From Pseudomonadota bacterium (GTDB taxonomy: Bacteria; Pseudomonadota; Alphaproteobacteria; Sphingomonadales; Sphingomonadaceae): DNA of 15,977 bases. This document shows positions 1 to 6,820 of the stretch, one piece after another (within the stretch, counting starts at the first letter, position 1; each line of letters begins with the position of its first letter). Both the position numbers and the translations under genes were made by a program. The notes under the pieces were generated by a model. The model was not told where the DNA came from. It did not search any database and saw only the letters and a program-made list of their open reading frames with translations. The stretch spans positions 1 to 15,977 of the forward strand of contig JARXKO010000015.1 of the NCBI GenBank assembly GCA_030271595.1. Direction: 5' to 3'.

Positions 1-357
1 GCCCCCGCCCATGGTGAAATGGTCGTAGCGGCATTGTTCGTTGCCGGTGAAGAACTTGCCCTTGGGCTGCTTGACGTCTTCGGCCGTCAGGCACGACGTG
101 AACTCATGCTGCTGGTTCTGGGCGGCGGCGGACTTCATCCGTTTGACCATCTCGGGCGGCATGCCCGGAATGTCGAACGCGTCGATGGTCATGTTCGACT
201 GCCATTCGCCGGGACGCACGAAGCTTCCGCTGCCGCTTGCAGCGCGGACCTTGGCGGCGACTTCATCGACGCTTGCGTTCTTGGCATCGATGCTCGGCGA
301 GCGGTTGCACGCGGCGAGCGCCAGGGCGCAGGCGCCGATCCCAACGATTGCTTTCAT
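1..357 (-). CDS. DUF3617-type lipoprotein, partial (3' end beyond left edge)
   Basis: Reading the minus strand from the ATG at 357 gives 119 residues with no stop before the window edge, so the carboxy end is missing. The start has a purine-rich GGGGGAC element three bases upstream. Residues 1-17 form a short lipoprotein signal (MKAIVGIG then a hydrophobic Ala/Leu stretch) ending in the lipobox LAAC, with Cys17 as the lipidated residue. The mature part has the layout of DUF3617 proteins: an RPGEWQ-type opening near residue 50, a Met/Pro-rich linker (IPGMPPEM), then a CLTAEDV segment around residue 93 and a second Cys near 112 that could pair with it. DUF3617 proteins are small periplasmic or envelope proteins of unknown function, common in sphingomonads and other Proteobacteria. 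The gene is divergent from uvrB. The family call is from pattern memory; the lipoprotein call is seen directly. Confidence 0.8.
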   Translation of the reverse strand, partial: MKAIVGIGACALALAACNRSPSIDAKNASVDEVAAKVRAASGSGSFVRPGEWQSNMTIDAFDIPGMPPEMVKRMKSAAAQNQQHEFTSCLTAEDVKQPKGKFFTGNEQCRYDHFTMGGG

Positions 358-469
358 TTTGTCCCCCAATGATTGCCGCCGCGACGATACAGGCTAAGCT
401 CCGTGCTCGCCAGCGTTTGTGCGACGGGCGCGTTGCGAATGCCTGCGCGCCCCTCCATATTCACCGCCT
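358..469. promoter_or_regulatory. Divergent intergenic region between DUF3617 gene and uvrB
   Basis: These 112 bases separate two divergent starts and must hold both promoters unless they lie inside the genes. I see the minus-strand ribosome site next to 357, but no convincing -35/-10 pair for either gene. There is also no alphaproteobacterial LexA box of the GTTC-N7-GTTC type in front of uvrB, so SOS control of uvrB is not supported here. Confidence 0.3.
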
Positions 470-2674
470 ATGGCCGTCCAAATCCGCACTTCGCTCGCCG
501 AGCCCGATAGCGGCGAGAGCTTCGTCCCGCATCGCCCGCCGCGCCCGGCCAAGGCCGAGGGCGGGCGCAAGTTCGTGCTCGAATCCGACTATGAACCGGC
601 CGGCGACCAGCCCGCCGCCATCGCCGAACTGGTCGAAGGCATCCGCGATAATGGCGAGGTCAGCCAAGTGCTCCTCGGGGTCACCGGCTCGGGCAAGACC
701 TTCACCATGGCCAAGGTTATCGAGACCCTGCAACGCCCGGCGCTGGTCATGGCCCCGAACAAGATCCTGGCCGCCCAGCTCTACGGCGAATTCAAGCGGC
801 TGTTCCCGAGCAATGCGGTCGAATATTTCGTCAGCTACTACGATTATTACCAGCCCGAGGCCTATGTCCCGCGGTCGGACACCTACATCGAGAAGGAAAG
901 CTCGGTGAACGAGGCGATCGACCGCATGCGCCATTCGGCCACGCGCTCGTTGCTCGAACGCGACGACGTCATCATCGTCGCCTCGGTCTCCTGCCTCTAC
1001 GGCATCGGTTCGGTCGAGACCTATTCGGCGATGGTGTTCAGCCTCAAGAAGGGCGCCCACGAGGATCAGCGCGAAATCATCCGCAAGCTCGTCGCGCTTC
1101 AATATCGCCGCAACGACCAGGGCTTCGCGCGCGGCAATTTCCGGGTCAAGGGCGACAATCTCGAGATTTTCCCGTCGCATTATGAGGACACCGCGTGGCG
1201 CGTCAGTTTCTTCGGCGACGAGGTCGAGGAGATCGTCGAATTCGACCCGCTGACCGGCAAGAAGATCGCGAGCCTCGACAGCATCAAGGTCTATGCCAAT
1301 TCTCATTATGTGACTCCCGGCCCGACGCTCAAGCAGGCGATGGAGGCAATCCGCCACGAACTCGCCGAGCGCTTGAAGGAGCTGGTCGCCGAAGGCCGGC
1401 TACTGGAAGCGCAACGGCTCGAGCAGCGGACCAATTTCGACCTCGAGATGATCGCCGCCACCGGCAGCTGCGCGGGGATCGAGAATTACAGCCGCTTCCT
1501 CACCGGCCGCCTGCCGGGCGAGCCGCCGCCGACCCTGTTCGAATATCTGCCCGACAATGCCTTGCTGTTCGTCGACGAAAGCCACCAGACGGTGCCGCAG
1601 ATCGGCGCCATGGCGCGCGGCGATCACCGCCGCAAGATCACGCTCGCCGAATATGGCTTCCGCTTGCCCAGCTGCATCGACAATCGCCCGCTGCGCTTCA
1701 ACGAATGGGAAGCGATGCGCCCGCAGACGACGTTCGTCTCGGCTACCCCCGGGCCGTGGGAAATGAACGAGACCGGCGGAGTCTTTTCGGAACAGGTCAT
1801 CCGTCCGACCGGCCTCATCGACCCGCCGGTCGAGATCAAGCCGGTCGAGGACCAGGTCGACGATCTGGTCAACGAGGCCAAGAACACCGCGCGGCTCGGC
1901 TATCGCACCCTGGTCACGACCCTGACCAAGCGCATGGCCGAGGATTTGACCGAATATCTCCACGAGGCCGGCCTCAAGGTCCGCTACATGCACAGCGATG
2001 TCGAGACCCTCGAGCGGATCGAGCTGATCCGCGAGCTCCGCCTCGGGGTCTATGACGTGCTGGTCGGGATCAATCTGCTGCGCGAGGGGCTCGATATTCC
2101 CGAATGCGGGCTGGTCGCGATTCTCGACGCCGACAAGGAAGGTTTCCTGCGCTCCGAAACCTCATTGATCCAGACCATCGGCCGAGCCGCGCGCAACGTC
2201 GACGGGCGCGTCATCCTCTACGCCGACACCATCACCGGCTCGATCGAGCGCGCGCTCAACGAGACCGGGCGCCGGCGCGAGAAGCAGGAAGCGTACAACC
2301 TCGAGCACAACATCACCCCGGCCTCGATCAAGAGCCACATCAACGACATCATGGGCGACGTCAGCCAGCGCGACGGAGTCGTGGTCGACACCGGCGACGA
2401 GGAGCGGCCGCACCTCGTGGGCCACAATCTCAAGGCCTATCTCGCCGACCTCGAACAGCGCATGCGCAATGCCGCCGCCGACCTCGAGTTCGAGGAAGCG
2501 GCGCGTCTGCGCGACGAAATCCGCCGGCTCGAGGAGGATGACCTCGGGATACCCCACGACGACCGCGCGGCCCCGCGCGCGCTTGGCCATTCCACCGAAG
2601 GCAGGCCCGGCACCCGCAAAGGCCGCTTCGGCAAATCGCAACGGACGCGGTTCGGGGGCGCCCGACGCGGCTGA
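470..2674 (+). CDS. uvrB: UvrABC system protein B (excinuclease ABC subunit B)
   Basis: UvrB receives damaged DNA from UvrA, checks the lesion by strand separation, and holds the pre-incision complex into which UvrC cuts; it acts in the cytoplasm. The product is 734 residues, slightly longer than the roughly 670-residue core family. Motifs in order: Walker A GVTGSGKT at 70-77; the damage-probing beta-hairpin with its Tyr cluster ([11 protein letters not shown], about 124-134); the DESH motif II at 369-372; helicase motifs [11 protein letters not shown] near 483, HSDVETLER near 508 and GLDIPE near 540; motif [11 protein letters not shown] at 568-576; and a carboxy-terminal UVR motif at about 655-690 that contacts UvrC. 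After that comes a basic Gly/Arg-rich tail (693-734). ATG 470 is chosen. An in-frame GTG at 419 would add 17 unconserved residues, and neither start has a clear ribosome site. The gene ends 9 bases from a convergent gene. Confidence 0.98.
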   Translation: MAVQIRTSLAEPDSGESFVPHRPPRPAKAEGGRKFVLESDYEPAGDQPAAIAELVEGIRDNGEVSQVLLGVTGSGKTFTMAKVIETLQRPALVMAPNKILAAQLYGEFKRLFPSNAVEYFVSYYDYYQPEAYVPRSDTYIEKESSVNEAIDRMRHSATRSLLERDDVIIVASVSCLYGIGSVETYSAMVFSLKKGAHEDQREIIRKLVALQYRRNDQGFARGNFRVKGDNLEIFPSHYEDTAWRVSFFGDEVEEIVEFDPLTGKKIASLDSIKVYANSHYVTPGPTLKQAMEAIRHELAERLKELVAEGRLLEAQRLEQRTNFDLEMIAATGSCAGIENYSRFLTGRLPGEPPPTLFEYLPDNALLFVDESHQTVPQIGAMARGDHRRKITLAEYGFRLPSCIDNRPLRFNEWEAMRPQTTFVSATPGPWEMNETGGVFSEQVIRPTGLIDPPVEIKPVEDQVDDLVNEAKNTARLGYRTLVTTLTKRMAEDLTEYLHEAGLKVRYMHSDVETLERIELIRELRLGVYDVLVGINLLREGLDIPECGLVAILDADKEGFLRSETSLIQTIGRAARNVDGRVILYADTITGSIERALNETGRRREKQEAYNLEHNITPASIKSHINDIMGDVSQRDGVVVDTGDEERPHLVGHNLKAYLADLEQRMRNAAADLEFEEAARLRDEIRRLEEDDLGIPHDDRAAPRALGHSTEGRPGTRKGRFGKSQRTRFGGARRG

Positions 2675-2683
2675 GCGGATCGC

Positions 2684-3127
2684 CTAGCGCAACACCCCGG
2701 TCTTGGTTTCGCGCATCGCGTACCATAACTGGGCGATCGCGAGTGCGATGATGATCAGCGGCATGTATTTCGCGGGCCCGTCGTGCATCGGCGATGGCGG
2801 CCCGAGATATTGGGCGCCGAAGCTGACCACAGCGCCGAGCAGGGACGCGGCGAAGGCATGAACCGCAAAGCGGCTGCGCATCAGCAGCAGCACCGAGCCC
2901 AGCAGCGCGCCCCACACCCCAAGGCCCCAGCCGATCGCAGCGGGAAGCGACATTTTATCGATGTAGGCGAGGATCGCGTTGGGATCGCCGCCCGTGCTGC
3001 CCAGATAGGCCATGTTGTGGGTTCGGGTCATGACATAGTCATAGCCGCCGATGCAGTTCCAGATCAGCGACAGGATGCCGACGATCCACAGGTGCATTGG
3101 CGCCTTCGCGCTCGCTGCTTGTTGCAT
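2684..3127 (-). CDS. Small four-helix integral membrane protein, function unknown
   Basis: A 147-residue protein with four predicted membrane helices: about 12-30, 61-82, 88-107 and 121-140. The loop after helix 1 is long (TRTHNMAYLGSTGGDPN region, about 34-60), and the carboxy end is short and charged. The ATG at 3127 is preceded by a strong GGGAGGGG ribosome site. I recall similar proteins in sphingomonads, where they are usually labelled hypothetical or, without good support, sugar transporter. No catalytic or transport motif is visible, so I assign no function. The gene is convergent with uvrB (9-base gap) and lies 93 bases downstream of the M20 peptidase gene on the same strand, with a possible promoter of its own. 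Confidence 0.85.
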   Translation of the reverse strand: MQQAASAKAPMHLWIVGILSLIWNCIGGYDYVMTRTHNMAYLGSTGGDPNAILAYIDKMSLPAAIGWGLGVWGALLGSVLLLMRSRFAVHAFAASLLGAVVSFGAQYLGPPSPMHDGPAKYMPLIIIALAIAQLWYAMRETKTGVLR

Positions 3128-3172
3128 AGTCCCCTCCCGCCGGGCCGCGAATGGGGGCGCCGGCTGGGTTGA

Positions 3173-3201
3173 ACAGACGCCCCGACATGCCTCCCTGTCA
3201 A
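3173..3201 (-). promoter_or_regulatory. Weak candidate promoter for the four-helix membrane protein
   Basis: On the minus strand a perfect TTGACA (3196-3201) lies about 70 bases upstream of the ATG at 3127. At a 17-base spacing the -10 is only GTCTGT (3173-3178), a poor match, so this rests on the -35 alone. Confidence 0.25.
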
Positions 3202-3220
3202 GCCGTCAGCGAAACGACCC

Positions 3221-4528
3221 TCACCGCCGCTGCGCTGCAAGCCGCGACATCAGCAGCGCGGCGCGCTTGGCCTGTTTGAAGATCGACGGGATATCGACCT
3301 GCTCCGCCGGGGTGTGGTCGCCGCTGCTGTCGGCGCCGAGCCCGATCAGCCCGTCGACGTCCTGGGCGACGAAGCTGATGTCGCCGGCGCCGCGCTTGGC
3401 CGGGTCGAGCTCGCCCATCTCCGCCAGGCCAAGGTCGCGGTTGACGCCGTTGAGCTGGGCCAGGAGCGCGCGGCTGCCAGCGGTCGGGGGCATTGGCGGG
3501 TAGCTGTCGGGATCGAAACTGATCGCCGCGCTTGCCCCCGGCAGCGGCTGGGCAACGATCGCCCGCATTTTGGCCTCGACGCGGTCGATCTGCTCCTGGC
3601 TCAGCGCGCGCAGATCGCCGCGGGCGAAGGCGGTGGCGGCGATGATATTGGTCTTGCCGCTGGCCTCGATCCGGATCTTGCCAGCGTCGACCGTCATGCG
3701 TTCGCCGCCGCCCATCAACCCGACGTTGAAGGTCAGGCTCGGCTCGGGCAGCTCGCGGCGGAACTGGTCGATGATCCGGGCGAGTTCGTAATTGGCGCCA
3801 TAGCCGGCGCCGGCGCCGACCCCGCTCGAATGGCCGCTCTTGCCGGTGACGGTGACGGTCCAGCTGCCGGCGCTGCGCCGGGCGATCGAGCCGATATCCT
3901 TGCCGTCCTGCTGCGCCAGGCCTTCGAAATCGAGAGCGGCATCGGCCTTCTTGCCCTCGGCGACGAGGTCTTGGCGCGAAATCGCCAGCGGGTTGCCGGC
4001 ATCCTCCTCGTCGCCGCTGAGGAAGACGGTGACGTTGGCGTTCTTCAGGGTCCCGGCGGCCTTCATCGCCCGCAGCGCGGCGACGATCACCGCCATCCCG
4101 CCCTTGTCGTCGCCCGACCCTGGACCGTGGGCGATATCGCCGTCGCGGACCCAGTGCTGGAACGGCGAATCGGCCTCGAACACCGTGTCGAGATGGCCGA
4201 TCAGAAGCAGGCGCCTGCCCGACTTGCTTCCGCGATGGCGGGCGACGATGTGGCCGGCGCGGCCAGCCGCCTTCATGTCGATCCAGTCGACCGCAAAGCC
4301 CAATGGCTCAAGCTCGGCGCGGAGCATTTTCCCGACTCGCTCGACCCCCGGCAAATTGAGGGTGCCGCTATTGGTCTCGACCCAGGCACCGAGCATGGCC
4401 GTGGTCCGCGCCTGCTCGGCGTCGATTGTCGCGATCATGCGCTGCTCGGCGGGGGTCGGGACGGCGAGGCTTGGGCTCGGAAGCACGGCGCATAGCAGCG
4501 CGGCGAGTGGGGCGAGGTGAATCCGCAT
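3221..4528 (-). CDS. Exported M20-family zinc peptidase, carboxypeptidase G2-like
   Basis: The product is 435 residues from the ATG at 4528, close to the usual length of M20A peptidases. Residues 1-22 form a Sec signal peptide (MRIHLAPLAALLCAVL, then a cleavage-like SLA), so the enzyme should act in the periplasm or outside. The two-zinc active site is complete: H112 and D114 in GHLDT; D140 in GSGDDKGG, the bridging ligand; E174-E175 in SGDEED, the general base and a ligand; D200 in LDFEG; and H405 in GDHTPAEQ. A lid/dimerisation domain lies at about 215-330 (GKSGHSSG, then GKTNIIAA). The arrangement matches carboxypeptidase G2 and other M20 exopeptidases, but the substrate cannot be read from sequence. 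An in-frame ATG at 4549 would lengthen the signal by seven residues and has GCGGGA directly before it, so the start is uncertain. It is divergent from the lysis cassette. Confidence 0.9.
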   Translation of the reverse strand: MRIHLAPLAALLCAVLPSPSLAVPTPAEQRMIATIDAEQARTTAMLGAWVETNSGTLNLPGVERVGKMLRAELEPLGFAVDWIDMKAAGRAGHIVARHRGSKSGRRLLLIGHLDTVFEADSPFQHWVRDGDIAHGPGSGDDKGGMAVIVAALRAMKAAGTLKNANVTVFLSGDEEDAGNPLAISRQDLVAEGKKADAALDFEGLAQQDGKDIGSIARRSAGSWTVTVTGKSGHSSGVGAGAGYGANYELARIIDQFRRELPEPSLTFNVGLMGGGERMTVDAGKIRIEASGKTNIIAATAFARGDLRALSQEQIDRVEAKMRAIVAQPLPGASAAISFDPDSYPPMPPTAGSRALLAQLNGVNRDLGLAEMGELDPAKRGAGDISFVAQDVDGLIGLGADSSGDHTPAEQVDIPSIFKQAKRAALLMSRLAAQRR

Positions 4529-4656
4529 GGCGCAAGAGTAGCGTGACATTCCCGCTTCGCCCAGCCCCGCCGAGCGAACCCAAAATAGAAGTAACACTTT
4601 CCTACAACGAACCAATAAGGTTACAGCTTGGCGACTCGGCGAGCCTGGAGGGGGCA
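4529..4656. promoter_or_regulatory. Divergent intergenic region with AT-rich island, upstream of lysis cassette
   Basis: These 128 bases separate the M20 peptidase (leftward) from the muramidase (rightward). The part at about 4581-4625 is clearly poorer in GC than everything around it. It contains a short inverted pair, GTAAC at 4590-4594 and GTTAC at 4619-4623. This is the natural place for the promoter and any operator controlling the cassette. I could not find a convincing -35/-10 pair, a TTAA-type CtrA site or a LexA box, so only the location is supported. Confidence 0.4.
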
Positions 4657-5220
4657 ATGGACAAGGTGATTGACATCGACTCGCTGGTTGAACAGCTGAT
4701 TGATCGCGAGGGCGGCTATGTGAATAACGCCGCCGACCGCGGCGGCCCGACCTGTTTCGGAATCACCCAGGAGGTCGCTCGCGCCAATGGCTATTTCGGC
4801 TCGATGCGGGCGCTTCCCCGCGACGAGGCGGCCGCAATCTACACCCGGCTCTACTGGCTGCGGCCCAACTATGACGAGCTCGCCCGGCTCGCGCCCGCGG
4901 TCGCCGCCGAATTGTTCGATACCGGGGTCAACATGGGTCCGGCGGTCGCGACCTGTTTCCTCCAGCGCGCGTTGACCGCGCTCAACCGCAATGGCGCCGA
5001 TTATCCCGATCTCGTGCCCGATGGCCGGGTCGGCCCGACGACTCTTGCCGCGCTCTCCGCCTTCCTCGCCAAACGCGGTGCCGCTGCGGGACAGAAAGTG
5101 CTGCTGCGCGCGCTCGAAGCGCTCCAGGGCGAGCGCTACCTGCGCCTCGCCGAGCGCCGCCCGGCCAACGAAGCCTTCCTCTACGGCTGGCTCGCCAACC
5201 GCCTGGGGGATGAGCGATGA
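4657..5220 (+). CDS. Glycoside hydrolase family 108 muramidase (endolysin, ZliS-like)
   Basis: A 187-residue peptidoglycan hydrolase expected to cut the glycan chain between N-acetylmuramic acid and N-acetylglucosamine. The amino-terminal half is the GH108 catalytic domain: the hallmark EGGYVNN is at 18-24 with Glu18 as the likely catalytic acid, followed by DRGGPTCFGIT (27-37) and ELFDTGVNMG (85-94). The carboxy half matches the associated peptidoglycan-binding fold, with DGRVGPTTLAAL at 122-133 and a terminal NEAFLYGWLANR segment (171-182). There is no signal peptide or membrane helix, as in classical phage endolysins that need a holin to reach the wall. The ATG at 4657 has an excellent GGAGGGGG site. 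It is the first gene of an overlapping cassette with holin- and spanin-like genes. Known relatives include phage and gene-transfer-agent endolysins and Zymomonas ZliS, described as a secretion activator. Confidence 0.92.
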   Translation: MDKVIDIDSLVEQLIDREGGYVNNAADRGGPTCFGITQEVARANGYFGSMRALPRDEAAAIYTRLYWLRPNYDELARLAPAVAAELFDTGVNMGPAVATCFLQRALTALNRNGADYPDLVPDGRVGPTTLAALSAFLAKRGAAAGQKVLLRALEALQGERYLRLAERRPANEAFLYGWLANRLGDER

Positions 5221-5620
5221 GGGTGACAAAGTGGACGAAGTGGAAGCGCCCCCGCTTTCATTCATTGCCGGTGCCAGCATGAGGGCGCTTCCGCCGCCCC
5301 GCACCTTCGCCGAGGGTCAGCGGCTGGTTTACGGACTGCTCGCCGCCGCCGGCGGGATTTTCTGCGGGCTGGCCGCGGTGGCGATGGTCGTCCTGCTGAT
5401 GTGGGGCGGCTGGTCGGCGGCCGAGGAGCACAGCATCGTCGCAATCTTCGGCTGGGCGCTGGGCGGGTTCATCGCCGCGATGGTCGCGGTCATCGTCGGC
5501 CTGCTCGCCGGCGGTCCGGTTGGGCGGTTCAAGCTCTCGGCGACTCGCGACGGCGCCAGCTTCGAGGCCGATTGTGCCGCCGATGCTTCGCTTTCTCCCC
5601 GCGATGGTGCCCGCCCATGA
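5210..5620 (+). CDS. Two-helix small membrane protein, candidate holin
   Basis: A 136-residue protein with an acidic amino end (MSDEGDKVDEVE), two strongly hydrophobic helices at about 39-64 and 76-101, joined by a short loop (GGWSAAEEHS), and a polar tail (about 102-136). I do not recognise the family by sequence. The holin proposal rests on topology, size and position: it sits between a signal-less endolysin and spanin-like genes, and some holins have two helices. The ATG at 5210 overlaps the muramidase gene by 11 bases and the stop overlaps the next start (ATGA at 5617), which suggests coupled translation. A second Met at 5279 (residue 24) would give a shorter form still containing both helices; holin genes sometimes use two starts, but nothing shows that here. 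It could instead be an unrelated accessory membrane protein. Confidence 0.7.
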   Translation: MSDEGDKVDEVEAPPLSFIAGASMRALPPPRTFAEGQRLVYGLLAAAGGIFCGLAAVAMVVLLMWGGWSAAEEHSIVAIFGWALGGFIAAMVAVIVGLLAGGPVGRFKLSATRDGASFEADCAADASLSPRDGARP

Positions 5621-6183
5621 TCCTGTTTCGACTGCTCAACCCGCAAGGGCTCGCCGGGCTCGCCGCCGCGCTGGTCCTGGCAGTGCTGCTCGTCGCCGCG
5701 AAGATCGACGCCCGCCACTGGCACAAGCAATCGGCGCACTATGAGCAGCTCTATCGCGGCGGTGAGGCGGCGCTTGCCGGCACCATCGCCAACGTCCGCG
5801 CCGCCGCTGCCCAGGCCCAAGCCGCCGACCGCGCCTCGGTCGACCGGGTCGAAACCTCCCAACGCACAATCAACGAAAGGAGCGCCGATGCGCTTGATTC
5901 CCGCCTTGCCGATATTCGGGCTCGCGCTCACCGCCTGCGCCTCCAAACCGCAAGCGCCGCAGCCGCTCCCGGCGGTGGCCCAGCAGCGGTTGTGTCCGGC
6001 CTTCCCGGTCGCTCCGCCGGCACTGCTCAAGCCGCCGGTGAAGGTGGATTTCCTGCCACCGACCAACTGATCGCCACGGAGCAGGCAATCCAGCTCGACG
6101 AGCTGATCAAATGGGTCAAGGCACAAGGCGCGGTGGAGCGCCGCCGCAACCCGTCGCCCGGCGATGGTGCACCCCGGCGCTGA
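5617..6183 (+). CDS. Rz-like inner-membrane spanin subunit
   Basis: The 188-residue product has one amino-terminal membrane helix (about 8-29) behind a very short cytoplasmic end (MILFRLLN). A mostly helical, Ala/Arg/Gln/Glu-rich stretch at about 32-115 looks like a coiled coil, followed by a Gly/Ala/Pro-rich linker (117-146) and a final helical segment (150-172, containing ATEQAIQLDELI). This is the layout of phage Rz, which stays in the inner membrane and reaches across the periplasm to bind Rz1, bringing the membranes together in the last step of lysis. Start and upstream stop overlap as ATGA. A separate lipoprotein gene lies wholly within it in the +1 frame, the classic Rz/Rz1 arrangement. 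Sequence similarity to known Rz proteins is weak by eye, so the call rests on architecture and context. Confidence 0.8.
   Translation: MILFRLLNPQGLAGLAAALVLAVLLVAAKIDARHWHKQSAHYEQLYRGGEAALAGTIANVRAAAAQAQAADRASVDRVETSQRTINERSADALDSRLADIRARAHRLRLQTASAAAAPGGGPAAVVSGLPGRSAGTAQAAGEGGFPATDQLIATEQAIQLDELIKWVKAQGAVERRRNPSPGDGAPRR
5876..5882 (+). promoter_or_regulatory. Ribosome binding site of the nested Rz1-like gene
   Basis: A near-perfect AAAGGAG lies five bases before the ATG at 5888. It sits inside the Rz-like reading frame, where no initiation would otherwise be expected, and is the main reason for believing the nested gene is translated. Confidence 0.75.
5888..6070 (+). CDS. Rz1-like outer-membrane spanin lipoprotein, nested in Rz gene
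   Basis: This 60-residue protein is encoded entirely inside the Rz-like gene (codons 91-151 of that gene), in the +1 frame. It begins with a lipoprotein signal (MRLIPALPIFGLALTAC): the lipobox is LTAC, with Cys17 as the lipidation site, giving a mature chain of 44 residues. Twelve of those 44 residues are proline, including APQPLP and LPP motifs, and a second Cys at 36 could form a dimer. Phage lambda Rz1 is likewise a very short proline-rich lipoprotein nested in Rz. Ser18 is not present; residue +2 is Ala, not Asp, consistent with outer-membrane sorting. A strong AAAGGAG site precedes the ATG. Expected role: outer-membrane half of the spanin that spans the periplasm with the Rz partner. Automatic annotation would usually miss it. 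Confidence 0.82.
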   Translation: MRLIPALPIFGLALTACASKPQAPQPLPAVAQQRLCPAFPVAPPALLKPPVKVDFLPPTN

Positions 6184-6241
6184 CTTGCAACCCGCGCCAT
6201 ATTGCGGCTCAAGCCCTGCTCGACAGCTGGAGACGAAGGCC

Positions 6242-6820
6242 ATGAAACCCGACCGCCTGAACGCTTTCACCGATGGCGTGCTGGCCATCGCCATCACCAT
6301 CATGGTGCTCGAGCTGCGGGTTCCCCAGGCCGACAGCCTGGCCGCGCTCAAGCCGGCGTTGCCGCTGCTCGCCGCTTATGCCTTAAGCTTCGTCAACGTC
6401 GGCATCTTCTGGTCCAATCATCACCACATGCTGATGGCCGCCAGACGCATTGACGGCCGCGCGCTGATGGCCAATCTGGTGCTGCTGTTCTTCCTCACCT
6501 TTGTGCCGTTCGTGATCCGCTGGATCGGCGAGGCCGGGCTGACCCGATTTCCGGTTGCGGCCTATGGCGTGATCCTGGTCGGGGCGAGCTTTGGCTACAC
6601 CGCGCTCGAACAGGCCCTGGTCGCGGTCGAGGGACCCAACGGGCCGGTCAAGGCGGCAGTCGGCCGCGACTTCAAGGGCAAGGTCAGCCTGGCAATGTAT
6701 TTGACGGCGGTGCCGCTGGCGCTGTTCGTCAGCGTGTGGCCGGCGATCGGGCTTTACGTGGCGGTCGCTTTGATGTGGCTGGTGCCGGACCGCCGCTTTG
6801 AGCGCGCGATCGCCGATTAG
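6242..6820 (+). CDS. TMEM175/DUF1211-family membrane protein, potassium-channel-like
   Basis: A 192-residue protein with about six hydrophobic segments (roughly 8-26, 37-56, 74-94, 104-124, 148-166 and 167-182), the bacterial TMEM175 size. The signature at the start of the first helix, RLNAFTDGVLAIAIT (5-19), corresponds to the family's R-x3-F-S-D-G-V-x-A-I motif with Thr replacing Ser; in the family this helix lines the pore. The FWSNHHHM segment (56-63) is also typical. Characterised bacterial members form tetrameric potassium-selective leak channels in the cytoplasmic membrane; transport by this one is inference. The ATG at 6242 has GGAG about nine bases upstream. It lies 58 bases after the lysis cassette on the same strand, so co-transcription is possible, and overlaps the convergent DUF2459 gene by four bases. 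Confidence 0.9.
   Translation: MKPDRLNAFTDGVLAIAITIMVLELRVPQADSLAALKPALPLLAAYALSFVNVGIFWSNHHHMLMAARRIDGRALMANLVLLFFLTFVPFVIRWIGEAGLTRFPVAAYGVILVGASFGYTALEQALVAVEGPNGPVKAAVGRDFKGKVSLAMYLTAVPLALFVSVWPAIGLYVAVALMWLVPDRRFERAIAD

Noticed and set aside
358..469. LexA/SOS box upstream of uvrB (also looked for before recN)
   Set aside because: No GTTC-N7-GTTC or its complement was found in either upstream region, so SOS control is not claimed.
461..1357. Minus-strand 298-codon open frame opposite uvrB, and similar frames opposite ligA, recN and the M20 gene
   Set aside because: All mirror real genes on the other strand, in a GC-rich genome where stops are scarce; none has recognisable motifs.
4668..4700. 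TTGACA hexamer inside the start of the muramidase gene as a promoter
   Set aside because: It lies within coding sequence, lacks a fitting -10 element, and no downstream start needs it.
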